Assembly: GCA_036186865.1 (NCBI GenBank)
Contig: AP025075.1
Location: forward strand, 20,205,674-20,269,673
DNA: 64,000 nt
Source of the DNA: Eustoma russellianum
Taxonomy: Eukaryota; Streptophyta; Magnoliopsida; Gentianales; Gentianaceae
Direction: 5' to 3'
The notes beneath the pieces are model-generated. The model was not told the DNA's origin, ran no database searches, and worked only from the letters and a program-made list of their open reading frames with translations. Positions 54,307 to 64,000 of this stretch are shown one piece after another (positions within the stretch are counted from its first letter, which is position 1; each line of letters starts with the position of its first letter). Position numbers and translations under genes: made by a program.

Positions 54307-55779
54307 AATATATATATACACACACACACACACAACTTGTTACCTCATGTAACTAACAAATGGCAATGTGCATAAGAATGTGTGTGCTTGAGTTTTCGGC
54401 CAAATGGCCTATTTGTGTGTCATGATGATTTGAATAATTATTTGAGTATACATATGTGGGTGAATATAAATATGAGGTGTTAAATATGCGACAATGAGTG
54501 CGCATGGGAGATTTTGGCCAGGAGGCCAAATTGGAAGACTTAATGATATAAATATTTATTTAGATAATATGTGCATACAAAAATATGTACAATGCGTATA
54601 TATATTGCATGAGTATAACCGATTAAGAAATGAGAACACAAATGAATTAAGAAAGTGACAACTAAAAAGTGCTCTGTTTTTATAAGATCCGTGAAATGTG
54701 ACAAGGAAAGAACCGAGTAGGACTTGAATATAGCAATTCGAAGACCAATGAGGGTTGAATTTAGACATGAAAACCAAAAGTACTCAAGAAAGGGTAAGAT
54801 GGGAATTTTCCTAAGTATACGATATGATAAATAAGCCAACCTTAGTATTAAGTTATGGAATTGTCACAAGCGCGGCAACATCCTAATAACAAATATTATG
54901 TCATACATACAACAAAGATGTTTCGAAAAACGATACATTTTTACGATACACATTACGATGCATTTTTACAAAATATGATTATCATGTACGAGTTTTAAAA
55001 GAGTTTTACACAACATGATAAATAAGTATGATTTCATCGCCTGAAAATTTTTTAAATTATTTTTAACGAACCGTACCTTGTGCCGACTAAACTTATGTTT
55101 ATGTTTAAGTTGGCCGAGGGTAACACCTTGTTCGAGACAAGGGATCTCCACCTTTATGTTACATCTATGATGTTATGTTATGGAGAGCTGCTTGGCATCA
55201 GTCCTGGAGGGATGTCAGGGACGAAAGACGTCATGATTGAGTGTAACAACGCATCCGAGACTCGGGATCTCTGTTATAACGCGTCACCGTTAGTCTATGT
55301 ACGTATGATGTAACACCGTGGTTGGACCATCCGGACTCATTGACGGTATTCGACTACTCATGGAGTTCATTCGGTGTGTCTTGTGTACTGTTCGTGAAAG
55401 TTACGATACGATATGAACACAACTATGATAGTTTGATACAATGACTTTTGACATGATTATGATGTGATAGATTTTTCATCAGAGGTGCATATGCATGTTT
55501 TCTGGTGTCGCCCTACTAGCTCTAAGCCTAGACCCTTAACAGATAAGGAGTGATTGTACAACACGGGCATAAACATAGGCATGAGAAGGAAAGTTAACTA
55601 CGAAATATGAGCGAAAGATATAATTATTATGCAAGTAGAAGGAAAATATGAAATGTATAAAAAATGAGTTACTCTGCGATTTACTTTCCATAATATGGCT
55701 GTTCCTATATATCTATTTACTTTACAGTAGCTGTTGTTACTTGCTTTATTATATCACTGTTAATATTTTATGTGATGTT
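54307..55779 (+). repeat. Possible gypsy-type LTR remnant, right piece
   Basis: Begins with TA and CA repeats, then has 'TTTTCGGCCAAATGGCC' near 54393 and, near 55530-55560, a phrase ending GATAAGGAGTGATTGTAC that resembles GATAAGGAGTGATCATG near 10543 in the gypsy LTR. It contains two loose repeats around 'GAGAC(A/T)..GGGATCTC' (55132-55152 and 55255-55275). It is cut by the copia element at 55780. No gene is seen. Confidence 0.35.
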
Positions 55780-57936
55780 TGTTGATAAATATGTTTGGAT
55801 AATTTTCAATGTAATGATTTTAAATGGTGAATACTTAAAAATGTCACACGTGGTGTTATAAATGATTAAAAGTTGAAAAGTGAAGAAAAATGACATTGAT
55901 CTCTCAGGTTGTTGCACTTCGACCGATCGATGTATGTCAAACTCTCACATCGATCGATCCATGTAAGGCAGAGAAAATTCAAGGTCTTACTGTGAGACAT
56001 CAATCTCTAAACCTGAGACACATCGATCGATCAATGTACATCGAACCCTCACTTTGATCAATCGATGTAGGTCAGAGACAAACTCTGAAACTCACTGTGA
56101 CACATTGATCTCTCAAGCAGAGGCACTTCGATCGATCGATGTCTAGGGTTTTCAGAAATTTTTTTGAAAATGTGATGAAATGGTTGTTTTCATTTGTACA
56201 TGATTTATATATGTTCATTATGTAGTTATTATGTAATTTTGATAAATGTTATGCATTGTGACTAACATGTCTTGGAAGTTTCTACAACTTACCAAAAACG
56301 GCAAAATTGGCATTTTGAGTTTGTGTAGGTACTTGACATGATGAAAATGTTTCAAGGACACATTTATATCTTATTTATTATCACAAAGGTGTTATTATAT
56401 TTGTTGCTGACCAACAGGGTCATTTCTGGCATTTTCTCTCACTAGGGGTATTTTAGGAGGGTAGTTTTGGTATTTTTACTCAAGGAATCTCTTGAGTATA
56501 TTATTATCTTCATTTTGAAAACTTAATATTATCTTGAAGAGTATTTGGTGGTTCTCTATTTTATTTCTCTATTTGATGACATTATCGATAGTAGCGAGAT
56601 ATGTGACGGGTTGTGATGTCACATTATATTTTTTCTTAAAGACCTTCTTATATATGCTGTTGGAGAGTCTCAATCATCATTTTGCAGAGAATTTGAAGTT
56701 GTTCTTGATGTGGAATTCATCACAACATATAAGGAGAAATTGTGAGAATTTCGATATTATATGTTGACATAATCTTGTCAACTATTATTTGTTGATTTCT
56801 CTTCATTAAATCTGAGTTGATATACATATATACAGCCCTCCAAACGTGTATATATAGACGTTGGTACCAATTCAAAATTTTCCAAGTTGACAACTTTACC
56901 AACTTGCTTGTTTTTGGTTGGTCTACTTGGCATAAAGCCATAAAATGAATACACCATCATTCTCTTCATTATTGATTCATTCTTTGTGTAGCCAAGGTGT
57001 TTATGTGATATTCTTTGTAGAGCTACAAGCCTCTTATGTCTCATTTGTAAGATTGATTAGCCAAATCTATAAGGCTACATAAATTGGTGATTAATGTATT
57101 GCAACCAAGAGTTGCTTAGAGGTGTTCGTCCAAGACTTGAATAGTGTTAGTGTTTAACCCAATGATCAAGCTTGGTTCTTGTTGTACTTGTGTTTATTTT
57201 ATAGTGAAATCCAAGAAAATGTGTTCCTTGGGACTGGAGTAGGTCACATTGACCGAATCAGGATAAATCTTTGGTGTTCTTGTCTTCTTTTAACTTTTCT
57301 ATTTTTCTACTCGTTTTCGCTTGCAGATTTTACACAAATTCTCACGTCTTGAAAAAATATCAAAACACTTTCAAAGTTCGTGATTTTTGGTGCAATTATA
57401 CTTTAGACTGTTAGCTTTCATTTGCAACAAGAATCACTTGATTTGAGCAAACGAAAGTTAGTCTTTCAGTCGTTGCAAGATAACTGCTCCATTCTGGTTG
57501 CAATCTGACCAGTTTTGAACAAACTTGAATTATGTTTTCATTAAGAATTGTTTAAGGTCAGGTCATTTTGAAAACATAATGTAGACATTTTAAGGAGTGT
57601 TTTGATATAAAGATCAATCTTTTTGATGGATTAATCAAAGAGAAACACGATTTCAAAGTTTTGCACTATTTTGTCCAGATTGACTATCTGAATCTTTATA
57701 TTTTGGTTGAAGGGCCAAACGATCTTATTTTTGTCTCATTTTTGGACAGAGTCTTGTCAAGACATTGAAGGCAAGTTCTGAAAATTTTTATAATTTTTGG
57801 AGTGTGTGCACACTGAGTTTCGAATTTTTTCGAAATGAGTACTGAATCTGAGGAGGGTCTCGATTCTGTTTTTCAAAAGGGATTTTAACCAAGGGTAGCA
57901 GTGTAGTGGTGTTTACTGTAGGCACACGGTCCAACA
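55780..57936 (+). repeat. 5' LTR of the copia element
   Basis: 2,157 bp from TGTTGATAAATATG to CCAACA, just before the primer site. It contains the palindromic array at 55895-56145. Compared with the 3' LTR it has a segment of about 93 bp in inverted orientation (56864-56956) and lacks about 400 bp that follow it there, including a TATA-box-like TATAAATA. Confidence 0.8.
55895..56145. repeat. Array of ATCGATCGAT palindromes in the copia 5' LTR
   Basis: Five units with a core like ATCGATCGATG occur, each in a context of 'CATYRATCTCTMA' and 'GTAGGTCAGAG'. The matching array in the 3' LTR is at 61756-61998, with a perfect 16-bp palindrome at 61876-61891. Confidence 0.75.
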
Positions 57937-57938
57937 AT

Positions 57939-57950
57939 TGGTATCAAAGC
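57939..57950 (+). other. Primer binding site of the copia element
   Basis: TGGTATCAAAGC matches the initiator tRNA-Met complement at 11 of 12 bases and starts two bases after the LTR end. Confidence 0.85.
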
Positions 57951-58058
57951 AAAGCCAACATCACTCTCAAAAGCGAGAGTCAACACCATACGAAGAAGAC
58001 AATGCCAAGAAACAACAATACATAGTAGCCTGCTAATCTCAAGTCTAAGGTACATGCA

Positions 58059-58677
58059 ATGGCTATTGTTTCTCACAAGGTTGAGTTTGAAGGTATGTAT
58101 ACACAACGTCCTCCTCTTTTTAACGGAAATAATTTTGTTCACTAGAAACTTAGAATGAGGCTATTCTTAGTGGCTATAGACACCGGCTTATGGTCTATAG
58201 TTGAAGATAGGTCATACATTCTCATGAAAGTTGTTCAAGTAAATGGTGTAACACAAGAAGTAGAAAAATATAAAAGTGAATGGTCAACCGAAGATAAAAA
58301 AGGTCCATGAATGCTAAAGCTATGCAACTACTTTTGAATGGATTAACGACTTCTGAAGCACGATATGTTTCAAATTGCACAAGTGTACACGACATGTGGA
58401 AATCTTTAGAATTAAATCACGAAGGTACTGGCGGTGTAAAAGAGTCAAAAATAAAGATGGTTATATCTGAACTTGAATCTTTCAAAATGTTGCCAAATGA
58501 ATCCATAACATCTTTGGATTTGAGGATTACTAACATTTTCAATGCACTTGAAGCTTTAGGAAATCATTTAATAACAACAAGAAAGTTCAAAAAGTGCTAC
58601 AGAGTCTTCCTGCTGAATAGGATCAGAAGGTCACGACACCTGAAAAAACATTAAAACCAAAACATGAAATTAGTACT
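58059..58677 (+). pseudogene. copia gag, truncated and frameshifted
   Basis: Starts M-A-I-V-S-H-K-V-E-F. Then R-P-P-L-F-N-G-N-N-F precedes a TAG where the typical motif has a Trp-containing stretch (58142-58144). A frameshift lies before 58307, after which M-N-A-K-A-M-Q-L-L-L-N-G-L and M-W-K-S-L-E-L-N-H-E-G (UBN2-type gag) follow. The conserved K-V-Q-K-V-L-Q-S-L-P appears in a third frame near 58590 and is soon joined to integrase sequence. The CCHC knuckle is absent. Confidence 0.75.
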
Positions 58678-59345
58678 AGTCGTGTACTAGAATTGCTTCA
58701 CTTAGACTTATTTGGTCCAAGTAGGACAAGGAGTCTAGGTGGACACTACTATGTTGTGTGTCATAGTAGATGATTATTCACGATACACATGGACATTGTT
58801 CTTAACACACAAAGACAATGCTCCATTGACAATCGAAAGTCTTATTAAGCAACTCGAGAATCTTTACGAAGAAAATGTTAAGAGAATTAGAAGTGATAGA
58901 GGTGGAGAATTTAAAAACAAATAAATAGTAAATTTTTGTGAATTACATGGAATTAAACATGAATTCTCAGCACCTAGAACACCACAACTCAATGGAGTTG
59001 TTGAACGGAAAAATAGAACAATTCAATAAATTGCTAGGACAATGTTGTGAGAAAAAAAAGTACCAAAATATTTATGGGCTGAAGCTGTTAGTTGTGCATG
59101 TTATATCATTTTTAGACTTTCCATTAGAAAGAAATTGAATAAAACACCTTACAAATTGTTAAACAAGAGACAATCTAAGGTAGATTATCTTTGAGTTTTT
59201 GGTTGTATGTGTTTTGTGTTAAACACTAAGGATAATCTAGACAAGTGTGAACAAAAGTCTATTGAATGCATATTTGTTGGCTACTCAAATAATTCAAGAG
59301 CATATACGTGTTATAATCCTGCATCTAGAAAAATAATTGAATTCA
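58678..59345 (+). pseudogene. copia integrase core, broken
   Basis: L-H-L-D-L-F-G-P-S-R (first catalytic Asp, near 58702), D-D-Y-S-R-Y-T-W, R-S-D-R-G-G-E-F (second Asp, near 58896) and N-G-V-V-E-R-K-N-R (catalytic Glu, near 58991) are all present but spread over frames, with a TAA at 58922-58924 and more stops after. The zinc-binding N-terminal domain of integrase is missing. The enzyme would insert element DNA into the genome; this one cannot be made. Confidence 0.8.
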
Positions 59346-59425
59346 TACATTGTTAAATTCAATGAGAACGCATATTTTGAAGTTAGTGACAAAACTCAAC
59401 ATAAACAAGAGAATAATGTTGAAAT

Positions 59426-60540
59426 ATGTTTGATGATGATGATGCATTACTTGAGCTTGTACTTGATCATCTAGAACCAACTCTCCCTGAACAAGACATG
59501 CATGAACCCTTAAATGAAATAAATGAAGAAATTTTGCAATTGGAAGGTAGTACAACTAACTTGCAAGATGATACAATCGTATACGATAATGTTCACACTA
59601 ATGAAACATTTGAACAAGATGAGGGTGAACCTAGACAACATAAGAATTGGTGGCTTATAAAAGATAAACATAAACACCATAAAGAGTTAATCATTGGGGA
59701 TCTAAATGTTTGGGTTAGAACATGTAGAAACATAAGTCAAGCTGAAGGACATAGCTTAATCTCACACTTAGAACCTAAGAATGTTAAAGAAGCCTTAGAT
59801 GATATATCATGGATAGGTGCCATGCATAATGAGTTAAACCAACGTATGGGACTTAGTACCTAAACCCGACAATAAGTCCATAATAGGAACGAAATGGGCA
59901 TTCAGGAATAAAATGGATGAACAAGGAAACATCACAAACAAAATAAGGCTAGGCTAGTGCCACAAGGTTATAATCAACAAGAAGGAATAGATTATGAAGA
60001 AACCTTTGCACCCGTTGCACGACTAGAAGCAATTGGACTGTTACTTGTTATTGTAAGTCTAAGCAACATCAAACTCTTCCAAATGGATGTCAAGAGTGCA
60101 TTCTTGAATGGATACATCCGAGAAGAAGTTTTTGTCAAACAACCCCTTGGATTCGAAGATCTAAAGAATCCTACCCATGAATAAAAGCTTAAGAAACCTT
60201 TGTATGGTTTGAAACAAGCTCAAGAGCTTGGTATGATATATTTGCAAACTTTCTTATTCCAAATAATTATCAAAGGGAGACCGTAGACAACACCGTATTT
60301 CTAAAAAGAAAAGATAATGACTTGTTAATAGTCTGAATATATATTGCTGACATAATCTTTGGATCAACAAACCCTACTTTAACAAAAGACTTCGAAGAGT
60401 GTATGAAGTTTGAATTCAAAATGTCAATGATAGGAGAATTGAACGATTTCTTAGGACTAAAAATCAAACAAACCCATCAAGGAATCCATATTAGCAACTT
60501 AAGTATGTCAATGATATGATTAAGAAGTTTGGCTTTGAAG
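59426..60540 (+). pseudogene. copia linker and reverse transcriptase, broken
   Basis: An acidic linker (59426-59863) precedes the RT, which shows N-K-M-D-E-Q-G-N-I, Y-N-Q-Q-E-G-I-D-Y-E-E-T-F-A-P-V-A-R (59957-60184), M-D-V-K-S-A-F-L-N-G, and K-P-L-Y-G-L-K-Q-A. The active site reads Y-I-A-D (about 60337-60348) where copia has Y-V-D-D, so one catalytic Asp is replaced by Ala. Stops and frameshifts are frequent. Confidence 0.8.
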
Positions 60541-61292
60541 AGTTGAAGCCAACCCCTACTCCCATGAGTGTTAGCACCAAACTAGACAAAGATGAAAATG
60601 GTAAACCTTTTGATGACACACTTTATAGGTCTATGATTGGATCATTGTTGTACTTAACCGCGTCAAGACCTGACATCATGTTTAGTGTGTGTATATGTGC
60701 TAGGTTTCAATATTGTACTAAAGTATCACATTACAATGCGATGAAGAAGATATTTAGATATCTTAAACACACACCTCACTTAGGACTTTGGTATGATAGA
60801 AATGCTAAGTTGAAATTATACGCATTTAGTGATGCTGATTATGGTGGTTGCAAATTAGATAGAAAATCCACTAGCGGTACATGTCAATTCATAGGAACCA
60901 ACTTGATCTCTTGGTTTTCTAAAATCAAGCTAGTGTAGCACTCTCTACCACTGAAGCGAGTATATAGCCTTGAGTTTATGTACTACCCAAATACTTTGGC
61001 TTAAACAATAACTTAGTGACTTTGGCATTAAAATGAATAAGATTCCAATTTTCTCTGCGACGGCACAAGTGCGATCAATCTTTCTCGGAATTTGGTACTT
61101 CATTCTAAGGCCAAACACATTGAGGTAAGATATCATTTCCTTCGAGACCATGTTCAAAATGAGGATATAGTCATAAATCATATAAGGAATGATCATCAAG
61201 TAGCTGACATCTTCACCAAACTCCTTAATCAAGCCACTTTTGAAAACTTACGAGATAAGTTAGGTATGATGACTTACGATATAGTTGTGTAA
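60516..61292 (+). pseudogene. copia RNase H, broken
   Basis: A 140-codon frame to 60938 holds Y-R-S-M-I-G-S-L-L-Y-L-T-A-S-R-P-D-I and F-S-D-A-D-Y-G-G-C, the RNase H start. After disrupted sequence, 61092-61292 holds H-S-K-A-K-H-I-E-V-R-Y-H-F and I-F-T-K-L-L, the usual pol C-terminus. Confidence 0.8.
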
Positions 61293-61318
61293 TTCTATCT
61301 TTTGCATGATTTCCAAAA

Positions 61319-61634
61319 TAAAGGGGGAGATATAATAAGACATGATTTTAGTCATGATTTGAGTTGAATAATGTGTTAAGTTCAATTGGTATAAGTTTTA
61401 CTTGGTGTTAAATTGGTTTGAAGCATAGGTTAAGGGGGAGAGTATGGGTTGAGGGGAGCACATATGTTAAAACATGTATCTAAAAAGAGTTTTGAAAGTT
61501 TGAAAATGATTGTTATAGAATTGCTGAGGTTTTCAAAACAATTCAATTGTTAGATATGTGATAAACAATTGGTAAAGAGTTGTGACATTAAAATCATGTT
61601 GAGTTATTTTGAAAATCATTCAAAAGGGGTAGAA
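61319..61634 (+). other. Polypurine tracts before the copia 3' LTR
   Basis: The tract AAAAGGGGTAGAA at 61622-61634 touches the LTR. Two more purine runs, AAAGGGGGAGA at about 61321 and AAGGGGGAGAG at about 61433, lie upstream. Multiple tracts of this kind are, from memory, a described Sirevirus trait. Confidence 0.7.
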
Positions 61635-64000
61635 TGTTGAGAAATATGTTTGGATAATTTTCAAGGTCATGATTTTAAGTGGCGAATACTTAAAAATGTC
61701 ACACATGTGTTATAAATGATTAAAAGTTGAAAAAGTGAAGAAAAATGACATCGATTTCTCAGGTTGTTGCATTTCGATCGATCGATGTACATCAAACCCT
61801 CACATCGATTGATCCATGTAAGGCGGAGAAAATTAAAGACCTTACTGTGATACATTGATCTCTAAACCTGAGACACATCGATCGATCGATGTACATCAAA
61901 CCCTCACTTCGATCGATCAATGTAGGTCAGAGACAAACTCTGAAACTCACTGTGAGACATCGATCTCTCAAGCAGAAGCACTTCGATCGATCGATGTTTA
62001 GGGTTTTTAGAAAAAAATTTTAAAATGTGATAAAATGGTTTTTTATTTGTACATGATTTTATATGGTCATTATGTGGTTATTATGTGATTTTGATAAATA
62101 TTATGCATTGTGACTAACATGCCGTGGAAGTTTCTACAATATACCAAAAGGAGGAAAATTTGTATTTTGAGTTTGTGTGGGTACTTGACATGGCGAAAAT
62201 GTTTCAAGGACACATTTATATCTTATTTATCATCACAAAGTGTAATTATATTTATTGCCGACCATCGAGATCATTTCTGGAATTTTCTCTCATTAGGGGT
62301 ATTTTCGTCATTTTACCCTTGAGGGCAGTTCTGGTATTTTTACTCAAGGAATCTCTTGACTATATTATTATCTTCATTCTAAAGTTAACTTATGATTATC
62401 TTGAAGAGTATTTGGTGGTTCTCTATTTTATTTCTCTTTTTTGATGACATTATCAATAGTAGTGAGATATGTTATCGGAGAGTCTCAATCATCATTTTGC
62501 AGAGCTTTTGAAGTTGTTATTGATGTGAAATTCATCACAACATATAAGGAGAAATTGTGAGAATTTCGATATTACATGTTGACGTAATCTTGTCAACTAT
62601 TATTTGTTGATTTCTCTTCATTAAATCTGAGGTTATATACATATATACAGCCCTCTAAATGTGTATTTTTAGGTGGAATTAATGGTGTATTCATTTTATG
62701 ATTTTATGCCAAGTGGACCAACTAAAAACAAGCTATGCCAACTTGGAAAATTTTGAATTGGTGCCTACTGCTACAAGGCTATTTGTGGCAGATTTTTTGA
62801 GTCAAATTTTCAACCTCACATGCCCTATTATCTTGTCAAGAGCTCAGGGTTTCTTGGTTATATTATCCCTTCATATTATCTTCATTTTTCAAGCAATCCC
62901 AAGTCATTTTTCAAGGCAACAAAATCGGCCAAGATGAGTTCCTAGGTGGACCAATTATGTTGTTTTATTTTTCCAAGTGTACAAGGTGTTTATGTAGCCA
63001 ACCAATGATGTGAAGACAACTAAGACTTTATGATGAATATGGTGACGCATTGGAGGTCTTATCTTCAAGGCCTATTTCACACTATAAATACGAGGCAAAG
63101 GTAAAGAAGAAGAACACACACTTGAAAGCTAAAATTGAAGCTCATTGTCATTGTTTTTTTTTCTCTTCATTCTTGATTCATTCTTTGTGTAGCCAAGGTA
63201 TTCATGTGATATTTGTTATAGAGCTAAAAGTCTCTTGTGTCTCATTTTTAGATTGATTAGCCAAATCTATAAGGCTACATCAATAGGTGATAAAGGTGTT
63301 GCAAACAAGAGTTGCTTAGAGGTGTTCATCCAAGTCTTGAATAGGGTTGGTGTTTAACCCAAGGATTAAGTTTGGTTCTTGTTGTATTTATGCTCATTTC
63401 ATATTGAAAGCCAAGGAAAGGTGTTCCTTGAGACTAGAGTAGGCCAATTGACCGAACCAGGATAAATCTTTGGTCATCTTGTCTTCTTTTAAATTTTCTG
63501 TTTTCTACCCATTTTCACTGCAGATTTTATACAATTTCTCACGTCTTGAAAAAATAGCAAAACACTTTCAAAATCTGTGATTTATTGTGGAGTTATACTG
63601 CTGACAGTTAGCTTTCATTTGCAAGAAGAATCACTTCATTTGAGCAAAGGAAAGTTAGTATTTCAGTCGTTACAAGATAACTGCTCCATTCTGGCTGCAA
63701 TCTGACCAGTTTTGAAAAAACTTGAATTCTGTTTTCATTAAGAATTGTTTAAGGTTAGTCCCTTTTAGAAACATAAATTAGACATACTAAGGAGCTCTTT
63801 GATATAAAGATCAACCTTTTTGGTTGATTAATCAAAGAGAAGCATGATTTCAAAGATCTGCACTATTCTGTCCAATTTTGTCCAGATTGACTATCTGAAT
63901 CTTTTTATTTTGGTTGAAGGGTGGAACGATCTTATTTTTGTCTCAGTTTTGGACAGATCTTGTAAAAACATTGAAGTTAAATTCTGAAAATTTTCATAAT
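61635..64000 (+). repeat. 3' LTR of the copia element, cut by the window edge
   Basis: Aligns with the 5' LTR from its first base; 64000 corresponds to about 57798 there, so roughly 140 bp are outside. It is about 350 bp longer over the shared part because it keeps a segment (about 62763-63160) absent from the 5' LTR. A 72-79-codon frame at 62698-62937 lies in that segment and has no known domain. Confidence 0.8.
63083..63090 (+). promoter_or_regulatory. TATA-box-like element in the copia 3' LTR
   Basis: TATAAATA in the context CACTATAAATACGAGGC fits a plant core promoter. The 5' LTR lacks this stretch. Promoter function is inferred from sequence only. Confidence 0.45.

Larger units (their letters stand above)
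55780..64000 (+). mobile_element. Ty1/copia element, Sirevirus-like, defective
   Basis: Both LTRs begin TGTTGA (55780 and 61635). A tRNA-Met primer site follows the first and a polypurine tract precedes the second. Internal order: gag fragment, integrase, reverse transcriptase, RNase H, which is copia order. The element ends outside the window. Gag's C-terminus, the protease and the integrase N-terminus are deleted, and pol carries many stops. The long LTRs, several polypurine-like tracts and the motif G-I-D-Y-E-E-T-F-A-P-V-A-R-L-E-A point to the Sirevirus lineage. Confidence 0.8.

Noticed and set aside
58938..59138. A separate small gene in the copia integrase region
   Set aside because: It is an out-of-frame reading; the correct frame here gives the integrase motif N-G-V-V-E-R-K-N-R.

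Overview
This window looks like a purely repetitive, gene-poor stretch of a flowering-plant nuclear genome. I found no host protein-coding gene, tRNA, rRNA or CRISPR array. The evidence for a plant is the mix of elements: L1-type LINEs whose ORF1 has a DUF4283-like domain plus a CCHC knuckle and whose ORF2 ends in an RNase H domain; Ty3/gypsy and Ty1/copia LTR elements primed by initiator tRNA-Met; and a Tourist-like MITE. Nearly everything is decayed. The species cannot be named from the sequence.

Layout. (1) 50-14375: a Ty3/gypsy element with very long LTRs (about 4.9 kb) around a tiny gag-only interior (11876-13121). Its 5' LTR is split by two LINEs, A (antisense, 1161-2048) and B (sense, full length, 2126-8057). 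Its 3' LTR (from 13122) keeps the same site empty. (2) 14378-15429: an antisense copia fragment (gag, primer site, LTR). (3) 15441-42455: seven LINE copies packed end to end (C, D, E, F, G, H, I), separated mostly by (TA)n tracts. (4) 42456-48340: decayed DNA with a candidate solo LTR, a pyrimidine-rich block, a 642-bp MITE and what may be another gypsy LTR. (5) 48341-54306: LINE J. (6) 54307-55779: LTR-like remnant. (7) 55780-64000: a Sirevirus-like copia element with both LTRs; the 3' LTR runs off the window.

The ten LINE copies belong to one broad family. ORF1 and ORF2 overlap by ATGA in all seven copies that keep the junction, which suggests reinitiation. Most copies lie against (TA)n microsatellites.

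The most interesting signal is downstream of ORF2, in what would normally be called the 3' UTR. Most copies carry a third open frame (ORF3; 216 codons in A and in B, 299 in I, about 260 in J) although ORF1 and ORF2 of the same copies are broken. ORF3 is built from repeated modules. Each has a signature of fixed length (V-F-H-M-D-W, five residues, S-A-C, four residues, T-G, two residues, G-M) followed by a strongly hydrophobic stretch. The S-A-C...T-G part is encoded by a 26-nt inverted repeat whose arms co-vary between copies. A second module (S-P-W...Q-G-D-x-G-M) is likewise encoded by an inverted repeat. A third hairpin near the 3' end encodes the most conserved ORF3 segment and shows a two-sided compensatory change in copy B. 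All alignments were made by eye; no statistics were run.
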